DNA from: Bos javanicus
Lineage: Eukaryota; Chordata; Mammalia; Artiodactyla; Bovidae
Assembly: GCF_032452875.1 (NCBI RefSeq)
Contig: NC_083890.1
Span: 46,188,483-46,252,482, forward strand
Direction of reading: 5' to 3'
Length of the DNA stretch: 64,000 bases
Every line of letters begins with the position of its first letter. The stretch's first letter is position 1. Shown piece by piece: positions 21,826 to 33,829 of the stretch. The notes beneath the pieces are model-generated. The model was not told the origin of the DNA and did not search any database. It saw only the letters and a program-made list of their open reading frames with translations. Made by a program: the position numbers and the translations under genes.

Positions 21826-22020
21826 GGGCTTCCCAGGTGGCTCAGTGGTAAAGAGCCTGCTTGCCAATGAAGGAGATGTGGATTCCATCCCTTGGTTGGG
21901 AAGATCCTCTGGAAAAGGGCATGGCAACCCACTCCAGTATTCTTGCCTGGAGAATCCCCTGGACAGAGGAGCCTGGTGGGCTGCAGTCCATGGGTTCACA
22001 AAGAGTCAGATGTGACTGAG

Positions 22021-22055
<35 letters not shown>
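21826..22055 (+). mobile_element. Bov-tA SINE with CA-repeat tail
   Basis: Forward copy ending in a long (CA)n (22023-22055), a microsatellite grown from the SINE tail. Target copies 'aagatt(c/t)tga' at 21816-21825 and 22056-22065 differ at one base. Confidence 0.93.
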
Positions 22056-22057
<2 letters not shown>

Positions 22058-22168
22058 GATTTTGAAAGTGGGAGTGAGGAAGATGTCGTATTTCTGCAGC
22101 TTAATTTTCCTAGTAAGTGCGGATGAGTGGGAAACTGGCTTTTCTGCTACAGCATCAGCAGGCGTCTT

Positions 22169-22371
22169 TTAACAAATATTTATTTGGCTGCCTCGGGTCT
22201 CAGTTGCAGCACGTGGGATCTTGGTTGCATCACGAGGGCTCTTCCACTGCGGTGTGCAGGCTTAGTTGCTCCGTGGCAGGTGGGATCTTCGTTCCTGGAC
22301 CAAGGATTGAACCCACATCCCCTGCATTGCAAGGTGGATTCCTAACCACTGGACTACCGGGAAAGTCCTAT
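22169..22371 (-). mobile_element. CHR-2-type SINE
   Basis: Reverse copy: 'tttatttggctgcctcgggt', 'caggcttagttgctccgtgg', 'tggaccaaggattgaaccca'. Flanks 'agg(c/a)gtctt' near 22160-22168 and 22372-22380 are a probable target duplication. Confidence 0.88.
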
Positions 22372-22380
22372 AGGAGTCTT

Positions 22381-23888
22381 AATAGCCATTGAAACACAGA
22401 GTTGGGGGTGGATGGAGAGTGGGCCCTTTTGCTAGTGGATATCATAACAAGCGTCTTGGCTGGTATGGCGCTGGTGAACTTCAGGAGGTGGTTCCTTCCT
22501 CCTTTGGGACCGGCCTCCCTAGTCACCGAAGAGGCCCCTGTGGTGGCTGAGTTTTGTGACTTTGGAAATCATTCCTGAAACCTAACCCAGAGGCTGTTTC
22601 CTCACGCTTTCCAGCAGCCCAGGAACCCACTTAAAGCTTATAGTAAACCGGCTTCTGCTAAACCAGCCAGACTGGATTTTGTTCTTTGCAAAGGAAACCT
22701 GACAATACATTGAATATACTGTTTCAAAATCATAATTTAGTAAAAGCATTCTCGAGTCTCAGAAGGAAGAGGTAATAGGAATTTGTGTCACGTGAAATAC
22801 ACGATAGGCTAGTTTATTGGTCTTTACTAATCATAAAACCATACTTAAGTTTCTCAATAGATATTTTATTTTTTTCTCATTATATATTTTAAAGATGCAG
22901 GAAAAAAATCAATATTCAAGCAACTTGGCAATGAAAATGGCCTTGGTGTTGGTGTTGGTGGTTCTGCTTTTGCGCAGGGCGAAAAAAAGCACTGTTGTAT
23001 CAGCCATGTGAAAAGTTTGGTCATTGTTGGTAAATGCTGGCACAGGACAGCATTATTTCTTGTTATAAGTGATTATCAAAGAAGTCAAGAATTTAGAGCA
23101 TGCGGCTTAGAAAGCATTTCTGATGTCGGGAACTTAACAGCTTCAGAAGTAGCAAAGGGAATAGTTGGGTGAAAAACTGCAGAGAAAAGCTCTGTTCTTT
23201 GGCTGCAGAAGCAATTTAAAAACAACATTCTTGGGTAATGATTTTTTCCTGCATCTTTAAAATGTATATTGAAAAAGCAAAGTTATGGTTTTGTTTAATT
23301 AGCAAAGAACAATAAACTGCCCCATGACAGAGGTTCTTTCTGTTGCCTTCTGTCATCAAATTAACTTGGCAGGGATAAATTCAAGGATCATAGGTGTTTT
23401 TGTTTGTTTGTTTGTTGTTTTCATATATCTGTCTCTCAAAATTTTGTAAGCAATGTTTAAGCAAATTACAAAATTGTGTATTCTGGCATTTAGGGCTAAA
23501 GGGAAGAAATCTGATGACAGTTTGGTTTTTATTCCATTGCAGATGATGTTTCTGCCTTTATATTTTGTATATACATTTAGAGACTGTAACTAAAAAACAA
23601 AACAAATGAAAAGGGTGAAGGCAGTTGGGAGGACTTGGAGAGGTACATTGCATATTGGGAGATGTAGTCCTTATCAGGTGTAGTGCATTCTGGGAAATGG
23701 AATCATATATTTCATTGGCCCAGGTAAACTTTGGAGGATGAAGGGTTAGAACAAAGACAAGATGTATCTTTTTATGAAAATGAGAAAACAGAAACATACC
23801 AACAAGAGGCTTATGGAAAAATATTATAGAATTAGGGGAAAAATCATCACCTTAAAGACTCAGAGAAATACAGAGTATTACATTCTTT
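22381..23888. other. Single-copy DNA with paired ZNF143/THAP11-like motifs
   Basis: 1.5 kb without recognised repeats apart from (GTTT)n at 23399-23415. Two sites resembling the Staf-binding consensus (ACTACA..TCCCA..ATGC type) lie on the minus strand at 23649-23670 and 23684-23703. No coding exon recognised. Confidence 0.45.
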
Positions 23889-24980
23889 AGTTCAGTTCAG
23901 TTGTTCAATTGCATCTGACTCTTTGCGACTCCCGTGAACCACAGCACACCAGGGCTCCCTGTCCATCACCAACTCCCGGAGACTACTCAAACTCATGTCC
24001 ATTGTGTCGGTGATGCCATCCAACCATCTTATCCTCTGTTGTCCCCTTCTCTCCCACCTTCAATCCTTCCCAGCATCAGGGTCTTTTCCAATGTGTCAGT
24101 TCTTTGCATCTGGTGACCAAGTATTGGAGTTTCAGCTTTAGCATTAGTCCTTTCAATGAATATTTAGGACTGATCTCCTTTAGGATGGACTGCTTGGATC
24201 TCCTTGCAGTCCAAGGGACTCTCAAGAGTCTTCTCCAATACCACAGTTCAAAAACATCAGTTCTTTGGTGCTCAGCTTTCTTCACAGTCCAACTCTCACA
24301 TCCATACATGACTACTGGAAAAACCATAGCTTTGACTAGATGGAGCTTTGCTGGTAAAGTAATGTCTCTGCTTTTCAATAAACTGTCTAGGTTGGTCATA
24401 GATTTTCTTCCAAGAAGCAAGCATCTTTTAATTTCATGGCTGCAGTCAGTATATGCAGTGATTTTGGAGCCCCCCTCCAAAAAAAAGTCTCTCGCTGTTT
24501 CCATTGTTTCCCCATCTATTTGCCATGAAGTGATGGGACCGGATGTCATGATCTTAGTTTTCTGAATGTTGAGTTTTAAGCCAACATTTTCACTCTGCTC
24601 TTTCCCTTTCATCAAGAGGCTCTTTGGCTCTTCATTTTCTGCCATAAGGGTGGTGTCATCTGAATATCTGAGGTTGTTGATATTTCTCCTGCCAATCTTG
24701 ATTCCAGCTTGTACTTCACCCATCCAGTACATCAGTGTTTCTCACGATGTACTCTGCATATAAGTTAAATAAGCAGGGTGACAATTTACAGCCTTGACTG
24801 ATTTGAAACCAGTCTGTTGTTCCATACCCGGTTCTAACTGTTGCTTCTTGACCTGCATACAGATTTCTCAGGAGGCAGGTCAGGTGGTCTGGTATTCCCA
24901 TCTCTTTATGAATTTTCCACAATTTGTTTTGATCACACAGTCAAGACTTTGGTACAGTCAATAAAGCAAAAGTAGATATT
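23889..24980 (-). mobile_element. BovB LINE, 5'-truncated, about 1.1 kb, diverged
   Basis: Minus-strand copy from the (AACTG)n-like tail (23889-23905) to 'gtcaataaagca' in the RT domain. More diverged than the copies at 326 and 12579. No clear target duplication. Confidence 0.92.
24076..24922 (-). pseudogene. BovB ORF2 remnant, RT and C-terminal region
   Basis: RT blocks 'IPDHLTCLLRNLYAGQEATV' and 'LSPCLFNLYAEYIV' are present. The catalytic box is altered: the residues read YSDD in place of YADD ('LRYSDDTTLMAE'). Frames are broken near 24716-24732 and after 24076, and there is an insertion around 24470-24485 (a C/A-rich stretch). Not functional. Confidence 0.85.
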
Positions 24981-25232
24981 TCAGCTAACAAAAAAAAAAT
25001 TTAGAAATGGCTTGGCATTCTTCATAGATACAAACACCATGGCTAGACCTTGCTTCTCAGGTAAGAATATGCAATGGAAGGTCAGGCAGGGCAGTAGTGG
25101 TCAGATTCCTGAGATGGAAAATGTGTAACCTACTGATTGCTTATTCTCAAACTGCTCCATTATCCTCACAGTATGTGTTATTTCCTTTCAGATTCTAGGA
25201 ACCAATTGTCTAGTGATCTTAGATTTCAACAT

Positions 25233-25418
25233 TGTTATAGACTCAATTATGTTCCCCAATATTCATATGATGAAATTCTAACCCCCAGTAGCTCACAATA
25301 TGACTGGACATAGGTGTCTTTAAAAAGGTCATTTAGGTTCAATGAGGTTACAGGGGAGGATTGTAATGCAGTATGACCAGTATCCTTATAAGAAGAAGAG
25401 ATTTAGACACACTAAAAC
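25233..25418 (+). mobile_element. MLT1-type MaLR LTR, 5' part
   Basis: Starts with the LTR terminus 'tgttatagactcaattatgt' and continues 'tctaacccccagtagctcac', 'ccttataagaagaagag'. Interrupted on the right by an L1 3' end. Confidence 0.75.
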
Positions 25419-25425
25419 CCTAATT

Positions 25426-26030
25426 TGAAAAGATACGCACACACCAATGTTCATAGCTACACTATTCACAATAACTGAGTCATGGAGGCAACCTAGGTAT
25501 CCATTGAAAGACAAATGAGTAAAGACGATATGGTGTGTATATATATGTGTATATATATATATATATAAAATGGGATGTATATACCACATCTTCTTTATAT
25601 ATATATATATAGATACACACACAAAATGGAATATTATCCAGTCACAATAGAGAGCAAAACATTGCCATTTGCAGCAAAATGGATGGACCTAGAGAAAATT
25701 ATAATAAGTGAATTAAGTCAGATAAAAACATTATATGATATCACTTATATGTGGAATCTAAAAAAAATGTTGCAAATGAGTTTATTTATAAAAGAGAAAC
25801 ACATTCACAGACATAGAGAAAAAACTTTTGGTTACCAAAGGGGAAGAATAGCGATGAACAGATAGACACTCCTATAAATAAAATGATAAACAGCAAGGGT
25901 TTACTGCATAGCACAGGGAACCATATTCAATATTTTTTAATAACCTATAATGGAAAAGAATTTAAAGCTGTATACCTGAAACTGACACAATATTGTAAAC
26001 CAACTATAGTTAAAACATAGAAAAAAAATA
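25426..26030 (+). mobile_element. L1 3' end (ORF2 end and 3' UTR)
   Basis: Forward L1: 'ccaatgttcatagctacact', 'ttatccagtcacaatagaga', 'ttgcagcaaaatggatggac', then 'gtaaaccaactatagttaaa' and an A-rich end. A (TA)n microsatellite has expanded inside at 25534-25567 and 25596-25612. Frames contain stops. Confidence 0.88.
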
Positions 26031-26048
26031 GAACTGATTTGTAGAGCA

Positions 26049-26413
26049 TCTTAGTTTGTTTAGGCAGCTGTAACAGAATACCATAGTCTAGGTGGCATAA
26101 ACAACAGAATTGATTTCTCATGGTCCTGGAAGCTGGGAACTCCACAGCCAAGGTACTGGCATGTTTGGTGTCTGGTGAGAGCTGACTTACCGATCACGGA
26201 AAGCTGTCTCCTTACTGGAACTTCATGTGGCAGAAAGACAAAGGGAGCTAGCTCTCCAGGGTCTCTTTTAGAAGGGTGCTCATCCCACTCACAAAGGCTC
26301 CATCCTCATCACCTACTTACCTCCCAAAAGCCCCACCTCTTAAGACCGTTGTCTTGGGGGTTAGGATTTAACCTGTGAGTTCTGGGAGGACACAAACATT
26401 CAGTTTATAGCAG
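26049..26413 (-). mobile_element. MLT1-like MaLR LTR
   Basis: Reverse reading begins 'cttagtttgtttaggcagct' and ends 'gggaggacacaaacattcag'. The internal blocks 'ggcataaacaacagaattga' and 'aaaagccccacctcttaaga' fit the family. Confidence 0.7.
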
Positions 26414-26415
26414 AG

Positions 26416-26545
26416 GGGTTCTTTTATAAATTCTGGATATGAAGCCGTTCAGTTATATGGGCTTCATCCCAGTCTGCAGTCTCTCTTTTTACTTGTCTTT
26501 GATGCAGAGAATTTTTGTTTTCATAATGCTATTTAAGCAGGCTAC
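26416..26545 (-). mobile_element. Old L1 ORF2 fragment
   Basis: 'ttcttttataaattctggat' and 'ctttttacttgtctttgatg' match reverse L1 ORF2 sequence. Short and diverged. Confidence 0.6.
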
Positions 26546-26780
26546 CAGCAGGGTGCTATAAACTCTGAGCAAAGCCATTTTCTTCACTCAGACAGCTTTT
26601 ATTTTCTAATATACAAATTGCTAGGTGCCTTTAAAGCAGATGATTTTTTGTCTCAGTTTTTTTTTAACACTTAGATTAAGGTAAACTCTGGCTAACAACT
26701 GTGAAAAGTATAATTTATCTATAAGAAATCTACTTGTAAGGATTATATTTGTATATTTAATATAAAACAATAATTTAAAA

Positions 26781-27115
26781 ATTTTAAATTTTATGTTGGA
26801 GTATAGTTGTTTTCCCATTGACTCAGCTGTAAAAAGAATCTGTGTGCAATGCAGGAGACACAGGAGATGTGAGTTTGATCCCTGGGTCCGGAAGATCCCC
26901 TGGAAAAGGAATGGCAACCCACTCCAGTATTCTTGCCTGGAAAATTCCACCGACAGAGGAAATTCGTGAGCTACAATACATGGGGTTGCAAAGAGTCAGA
27001 CACGACTGAGCGACTAAGTGCTCACACGCGGTTGATTTACAATGTGTTAGTTTCCGGTGTACAATAAACTGCTTTAGTTATACATATTCATATATCTATT
27101 CTTTTTCAGATTTTT
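26781..27115 (-). mobile_element. L1 3' fragment, split by Bov-tA
   Basis: L1 pieces at 26781-26809 ('atgttggagtatagttg') and 27031-27115 ('gttgatttacaatgtgttag', 'attctttttcagattttt') join cleanly when the SINE is removed. Confidence 0.82.
26810..27030 (+). mobile_element. Bov-tA SINE inside L1
   Basis: Forward copy with head 'actcagctgtaaaaagaatc', B-box-like 'gtttgatccctgggtccgga' and tail 'cacgactgagcgactaag'. The L1 target 'gttg' is repeated on both sides. Confidence 0.9.
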
Positions 27116-29893
27116 ATTAATACTCTTGTTGTCCTAGAGGACAACTGCACTTTTTGAGAATTAAATGCTTTTTTTTTTTCTCTAGGACCAGGTACACTTG
27201 ATTTTTCCACATGATGTCAATAATTATTTATTCATTTGTTTAGCTTATATGTGAATAATACTGAGGACTCATTAGGATCTCAAAGACATTAAGCTTCATG
27301 GTATTTTAAAGCAACTCATAATTACTTAGTGAATGTATGTGAACCAGTTGCATTTCATATTTACTTTATGTTAAATCCAGTTGCATATTTAGTCTACTTT
27401 GTTTCTTTAATATTAGGCTAAATATAAACAGATGTGTATCTTTCTATTGTTAAGCTTCCTTGCAGAATACATTTTCAATTAAGTTACCCAAATTGTGATT
27501 GTCAGATGGACTTTGCCATGGCTCAGAAGGAAGTTTATTCATATTATAAAAAGCAAATGATAAGATTATCAACAAAGAAATTTTTTTATTCTCAAAAAAG
27601 CAAAACTCAGAAACCCAAACCATAATATTGTAAATCACTGACAGATTTTACAAAGTTAATTTTATTTCTAAAAGTTTGCTATTACTTTAATAACAATAAT
27701 CTTTCCCTACTAACCCATTTTTTAAAAAGTTCATGTGAAAAATGCAAAGTGTTTCAAAGTCTATTTGAAAACCCTTCATTAAGATTTTTCTTGGCACCAG
27801 GGCATACTAAGAGGCCGCTTCTACATGTAGATTTTATCTCTGTGTAGACTTGTAGCTTTGTGGGAAAGTTTTCAGTTCAAAACTGGTTTCTAATATCCTT
27901 AAAGTATATAAATTGATATCATGTTTCAAATAAAATATAAGTTGTTGAAAGAATTTATGCATTCTTTTGGCTTGGACAAATGTTTATTTACTGGAGAAGA
28001 TATAGGAGGAGAGGTGTCTTTTTAGGTATATGGCCTCTCTGCTATGGACCACGTGTTTTGGCGGATATGATCGTGGTGAGGGTGATGGGGGCACAGAGTT
28101 TAAGATCTAAAGAGAACAAAGGATGGAGCACGTCAGGACAGAGAGAGAAAAATAAGCAGATTGGTTTGAAGTCGGACAGATTTGAGGTGTTGAGGGAAAA
28201 TGGCGGTTTCTACTCTCCAAAATTCCATCTGGGTGGTTTCCTATGTGTCTGCAATAAAACTCTTGCACAATAAATGAAGAAAAATATATAAACGTTTAAA
28301 TTTATTGGGTGTAAAGCTCTTAAAGAGAGGCTGCTCACCAAGAGTATAAGCCTGCCTGGGTTTGACGGGGTAGACCCTGGCTAAAAGGCTGTGAGTCTGC
28401 TGTTCCTTTCCCTGCACTAGGCACTGTGTTTTCTTCCTTGATGACAATCCCTTGGGACGTGGATCACCACCAGCAAGGAGCAGAAATTTACCTGCCTGGA
28501 CAAGGAAGGAAAGGATGTACTAGAACCTGAACATCAATTTCACTCCATGAGAACCGCTATCCACTGGAAATGGGAGTGATAGAACATAGCAGACAAATGG
28601 GAATGACTCTCACATAAACACTCTTGTCAATGCTGGTTGCTAACAGATGCGTTTAGGTAAATGCTGTTACCTCAAGAAGTGTTATCTTCTGGGGATCCTT
28701 ATCATAATTTTATTTTAAATCCGAACAGCTGTTGTTTAACTACCACAGACCACAATTTATCTACAGCTCGGGGCCATAAAGTTAGCTTTAATGCACTCTG
28801 CTTCTTTTTCCCCCTTGTATTTGATTTAATTTCCATGCATCTGACACTCACATGCTATATACTATTTGCATATTTCAATATGTACTTTTGCAGATCCCAT
28901 AAGTACTCAGGTGCTAAAAGAGGAAGAATAAATAAAAATGGAAGTTCCCAGTGACAAATTATATATAAAAAAAGGAAGAACAGCGCTCAGAGTTCACTTA
29001 CATGTAAAATATTCTGAACAATAATAGCTCCTTGAGGACAACAAAGCAGGTTTTTCTGAGGGTGGTTGGTTTATGGTGACTGCAGACAAAAACGGATGTT
29101 TTTGTTGGCGGTGAAACACAGCACACTTATCTGAACTGAGCCCTAGGGTTTACCATACAGTAACGGAGAGAGAACTTTAGCTTTATTTAAGAAATCAACA
29201 AATGTGGCCACTTCCATAAGCCCAAATCTTTCTAAAATAAATATTCATCATTTTTCATTCATGAGATTATGAAAAATGAGGTTGCAGTTTCAAACAAAAG
29301 AAAACTCTGGGATAGATAGAAAAAGAGTATAGTCACTCTTGGGGAAACTTCAAAGAATAGGGCCCCCACTGGGTTACGGCACCATATTTAGTGAAGGAGC
29401 TTGGTGACACAGGGCATGAGCTAACCCAGGGCTTGGGCAGCTGCTGGATGGAAAATCAATTTTGGTCAGGGTTAGATGGGCCCAAGACAGTTCTTTGGTC
29501 TTTAGTACAGCATCTGAGAACTTCCAAGCAGAGGACAGAGGACCCAAAAAGTGTTTTCTTCTCTCATGCTTTCAGCGTGGTTTGCAGACTCCTGCAAGTC
29601 TCAGAACCCCAGCCTCCATCTCTCCTTCCATTTTCTGGGGTTCCAGTCATATGTTGGCAGGTGTGCTTGGCTTTCAGACCTATTTCAGGTGGCCTTTAAG
29701 CTCCAGTCCTTTTTGAATCCTTGCTTCTTAGAATCTAGTTTCAAAAGGAAGTGAGATATGACCCCTGCTGCCACAGAATGAGGCAGGCTCTGGAGCTCAG
29801 TGACTCTGGGGCTTATTAATTTGACAGCCAGTTTTGTGGCAGCAGGCAGTTGCTTGCAAAATGGTGACTTCACAGATGCCATAACACACATCG
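27116..29893. other. Repeat-poor single-copy DNA, 2.8 kb
   Basis: No young SINE, BovB or L1 seen. A plus-strand frame at 27980-28273 ends near two AATAAA signals (28251 and 28268 area), which could mark an old LTR or 3' end, but neither is demonstrable. No protein domain recognised. Confidence 0.5.
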
Positions 29894-30108
29894 GGTCCTC
29901 CCTGGTGGCTCAGACAGTAAAGAATGCCTGCAATGGAGAAGACCTGGGTTCTATCCCTGGGTTGGGAAGATCCCCCTGGAGAAAGGAATGGCTATCCCCT
30001 CCAGTATTCTTGCCCGGAAAATGCCACTCACAGAAGAGCCTGATGTGCTACAGTCCACGGGGCCACAAAGAGTCAAACACAACTGAGTGACAACACACAC
30101 ACACACCA
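29894..30108 (+). mobile_element. Bov-tA SINE
   Basis: Head 'cctccctggtggctcagaca', body 'aagatccccctggagaaagg', tail ending in (CA)n. Flanks share an 'aacacaca' motif, so the target duplication blends with the tail. Confidence 0.9.
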
Positions 30109-30330
30109 GTAAAATCAGCAAGTGCAAGGAAAGTACCCTCACTGGAATGATGAACAATACGAAAAATATAGTCACACACCTGTCCTAGAGGTGTAACTGA
30201 AAAGTGGAATCAGTGTATGTTTTATTTCTGAACCATTATTGCTTATGGAAGTGGAAACAGTCTAAAAATACAAGCAAAGGGATAAGGAGAAGGTGGGAAG
30301 GATTTGCAGGGCCTAATTTGGGAATGTGAT

Positions 30331-30855
30331 AGTTGTTCCTGAGAAGGAAAGCTATGACCAATCTAGACAGCATATTTAAAAGCAGAGATATTACTTTGCT
30401 GACAAAGGTCCATTTAGTCAAAGCTATGGTTTTTCCAGTAGTCATGTATGGATGTGAGAGTTGGACCATAAAGAAGGCTGAGCACCGAAGAATTGATGCT
30501 TTTGAACTGTGGCATTGGAGAAGACTTTTGAGAGTCCCTTGGACTGCAAGGAGATCAAACCGGTCAATCCCAAAGGAAATCAGTCCTGAATTTTCATTGG
30601 AAGGACTGATGCTGAAGTTGAAACTCCAATACTTTGGCCACCTGCTATGAAGAGCCAACTCATTGGAAAAGTCTCTGATGCTGGGAAAGATTGAAGGCAG
30701 GAGGAGAAGGGGACGACAGAGGATGAGATGGTTGGATAGCACCACTGACTCATTGGACATGAATTTGAGTGAACTCCGGGAGATGGTGGAGGACAGAGGA
30801 GCCTGGCGTGCTGCAGTCCACGCCAGCTCTTGGGGTCACCAAGAGCTGGACAACA
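30331..30855 (+). mobile_element. BovB LINE fragment with ORF2 C-terminal remnant
   Basis: Begins at 'gaaggaaagctatgaccaat' (just after the 'SHEIKR' region) and runs through 'TNLDSIFKSRDITL', 'MYGCESWTIKKAEH' and 'LQYFGHL', then a stop. About 11 extra bases interrupt 'cagtccacg...gggtcacc' near 30820. The usual tandem tail is missing after 'gagctggac', so the 3' end is damaged. Confidence 0.9.
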
Positions 30856-31089
30856 AATTGTGTCACTATTATAAGGTCTGTCTGCTGAGAACACTTTCAC
30901 CTTCAATTTTTTGTTGCTGTGCTTCCAATAGAACATAGGGTTGGATATCATTGCAGAAGGGACTAAATATTTTTAAGGAAAATGGTTTGGTACCCCAAAT
31001 TTCATGGGAAACTTTGATCCTGTGAAAATTCTAAGTTTATTTATGAATCAAAGAGAGGGAGATAAATGACAGTAATCACCACTTGGCAA

Positions 31090-31158
31090 TTCTGTGGCAA
31101 CTTTCATCTGAAGGTTTCAGAGAATCTGACAGAGCTTAACTAAGGAAGCCTCACAATG
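31090..31158. mobile_element. Ancient repeat fragment (paralogous to 47078-47165)
   Basis: 'caactttcatctgaaggttt ... gagcttaactaaggaagcct' aligns with the better preserved copy at 47078-47165. I recognise the pattern as a very old SINE/LINE-like repeat but cannot name it. Confidence 0.45.
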
Positions 31159-31162
31159 CCCC

Positions 31163-31370
31163 AGACTTCCCTGGCTCAGCAGTAAAGAATCCTCCTGAAA
31201 TGCAAGAGCCACTGGAGACATGGGTTTGATCCCTGGGTCAGGAAGATCCCCTGGAGGAGGGCATGGCAAGCCACTCCAGTATTCTGGCCCAGAGAATCCC
31301 ATGGACAGAGGAGCCTGGTGGGCTATAGTCCATGGAGTCGCAAAGAGTCAGACACGACTGAACGATAGCT
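31163..31370 (+). mobile_element. Bov-tA SINE
   Basis: Head 'gacttccctggctcagcagt' (slightly shortened), 'gggtttgatccctgggtcag', tail 'cagacacgactgaacgatag'. Confidence 0.9.
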
Positions 31371-31589
31371 CGCACGCATGGACATTGGGGAGAATATGAT
31401 AAATTTGGCTTGAGATAAAAAAACAAGCCCTTGAAAATGAACCTCTTGGAGAGGTGAAGTGATCTCCTGATGCACTTGGACTTGATTCTGTGGTACAATG
31501 AAAATCACATGTCAAGAAAAGTCTAAAGGATTGAGACAAAAATTCAGGATCATCTTATTAAGTATGAAGTAAGGTGAATGTGACACTTT

Positions 31590-31722
31590 CATGCGTTGGA
31601 GAAGGAAATGGCAACCCACTCCAGTGTTCTTGCCTGGAGAATCCCAGGGATGGGGGAGCCTCGTGGGCTGCTGTCTATGGGGTTGCATAGAGTTGGACAC
31701 GACTGAAGTGAATTAGCAACAA
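31590..31722 (+). mobile_element. Bov-A2 half-unit (BovB-tail SINE)
   Basis: 'gttggagaaggaaatggcaa' to 'gacacgactgaagtgaatta' is the second monomer of a Bov-A2 dimer without a tRNA head. It faces the next SINE tail to tail. Confidence 0.87.
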
Positions 31723-31918
31723 GGTGAAAGTGAAAGTCTCTCGGTCGTGTCCAGCTCTTTGCGACCCCATGGACTATACAGTCCTTGGAATTCTCTAGGC
31801 CAGAATACTGGAGTGGGTAGCCTTTCCCTTCTCCAGCAGATCTTCCCAACCCAGGAATCAAACTGGGGTCTCCTGCATTGCAGGCAGATTCTTTAGCAAC
31901 TGAGCTATCAGGGAAGCC
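31723..31918 (-). mobile_element. Bov-tA SINE
   Basis: Reverse copy starting 'aggtgaaagtgaaagtctct' and ending with the head 'ctgagctatcagggaagcct'. It forms an inverted pair with 31590-31722. Confidence 0.9.
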
Positions 31919-31971
31919 TAAGTTTGAGTGGTCATAATCACCACCCTGGTTTCATTTGGCTGCTTAACGGC

Positions 31972-32382
31972 ATGTGAGAGTTGGACCATAAAGAAGGCTG
32001 AGCACGAAATTGGTGCTTTCAAACTGTGGTGCTGGAGAAGACTCTTGAGAGTCTCTTGGACTCCAAGGAGATCAAACTAGTCAATCCTAAAAGAAATCAA
32101 CTCTGAATATTCATTAGAGGGACTGATGGTAAAGCTGAAGCTCCAATACTTTGGCCACCTGATGTGAAGAGATGATTCATTGGAAAAGACCCTGAGGCTG
32201 GGACAGATTGATGGCAGGAGGAAAAGGAGATGACAGAGGATGAGATGGTTGGATGGCATCACCGACTCAATGGACATGAGTTTGAGCCAACTTTGGGAGA
32301 TGGTGAGGACAGGGATGCCTAGAATGCTGCAGTCCATGGGGTTGGAAAGAGTCCGACACGACTGAGTGACTGAACAACAACA
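31972..32382 (+). mobile_element. BovB LINE 3' end with (CAA)n tail
   Basis: From 'catgtgagagttggaccata' to 'cgactgagtgactgaacaac'. The tail is (CAA)n, unlike the (AACTG)n and (CTGAT)n tails elsewhere in the window. Only a broken ORF2 C-terminus remains. Confidence 0.92.
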
Positions 32383-32391
32383 ATACTTAAG

Positions 32392-32608
32392 GGCCTCCTT
32401 AAGGGATTCATAAAGAATCTGCCTGCAATGCAGGAGACCCAGGTTCGATCCCTGTTTCAGGAAGATCCCCTGGAGAAGAAAAAGGCAACCCACTCCAGTA
32501 TTCTTGCCTGGAAAATTCCATGCACAGAGGAGCCTGGTGGGATATAGTCACGGGGTCACAAAGAGTCAGACACAACTGAGGAACTACCACTTTTTCCCCC
32601 CACATCAC
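32392..32608 (+). mobile_element. Bov-tA SINE
   Basis: Inserted immediately downstream of the preceding BovB tail. Target duplication 'atacttaag' at 32383-32391 and 32609-32617 (9 bp, perfect). Confidence 0.9.
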
Positions 32609-32617
32609 ATACTTAAG

Positions 32618-33829
32618 AAAAAGAATAAGAAGCCTAAATTAGGATTGATAAAAACTGGATTGTTTCCATATATTTAAGTCCTAAAAAATCTTATTATATA
32701 TTACAATTCATTCAGGTGGGCAGAGGTAATCTTTAAAGGCTGAAAGTTTACAATCTGTAGGTCTTATCAAAGTTTAGGTCTTAATTTTTAAACTCAGTGA
32801 GTACATAAATGAAATATATACACATAAGCTTTTCCTATTTAAGGAGAACTGTCCTGTGTGTTTTTTCACAATTTGAACTTGGCTGGGCAAACGTAACAGG
32901 AAAGAAGATATCCCTACATCTGCTGAGCAGAGGCATAGTTCAGGTTTGATCTACACACTGTCCCTTTAAGATGATCCTCCTTCTAAAGAGTATGTCATCA
33001 CCAGGAAAAACTAGAATAATTTTTGTTCCCACTGCAATTTTTCAGGTTTTGCTTCACAGAGTCAAGTTTTCATGATACTTGTTTTCCGTTCCAAGAAACT
33101 AAACTTATAATTAAAATAGCTGTCATATGATCCATGGACGCTTGGACTCACCTACCAGGGAAGAGGGAAGGAGTGAGAGAGAGAGAAACAGACAGACCTT
33201 AGAATGCCTTCCTGCCCATTCTTCAGTTTAGAGGTCGACAAGATGACTTTATTAAAAGAAAGAGCATTCACTTGCTGTCTTTCATATGCCCAGTTCTTTC
33301 ATCTTCAACAAAACTCCATCTATTATTATTCTCAATTTATAGAAGAGGAAATTGAGGCTCACAGAGGTCCAGAACCTGCCTCCAGCCGGAAAGTTATAAT
33401 GACAACATTTCACCCACAAATTTTAACCACAACTGCATGAATTCCTTTCTGTCTTGGTTTCATAAAATGGTACATTTTCTTTTTAGAAGCAGAGGTGGAA
33501 AAAAAATATGCCACCTAATTAGCTTCACAAATGGTGACCCTGTTGTTTTCCACGTATTTTGGGGGTAGATCTGATCTATATTTATTCAGTCCTGAGTCTG
33601 GCAGAACTAATGACCGGATGTGACCTCATTCAGCCTCTCGCCAGTATGTGACTGATAGGCACATGCCAAGGTTGGAGACTTGAAAATGAAAGGGCAGATG
33701 GGAAGACAGGAGGGGAAAAGTCACCTTACATCTTTCTTTAAAATGCTTTCATAAAAATATGTTCCTTTAAATTATTTTTTCATAATGAGAACGTAAGCTT
33801 TATCCTAAGACCAACTGCTGAGGTCGTAA
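32618..33829. other. Single-copy DNA with a MIR remnant
   Basis: 'ctcaatttatagaagaggaa' and 'attgaggctcacagaggtcc' at about 33330-33372 match reverse MIR. The rest shows no gene or repeat; a (GA)n-like stretch lies at 33173-33190. Confidence 0.5.

Noticed and set aside
27960..28275. Solo LTR or processed 3' end with double AATAAA
   Set aside because: No TG/CA boundaries, target duplication or family match could be seen.
31963..32394. 'cttaa.ggc' as target duplication of the BovB at 31972
   Set aside because: The right copy overlaps the target duplication of the next SINE; after removing that SINE the match shrinks to five bases.
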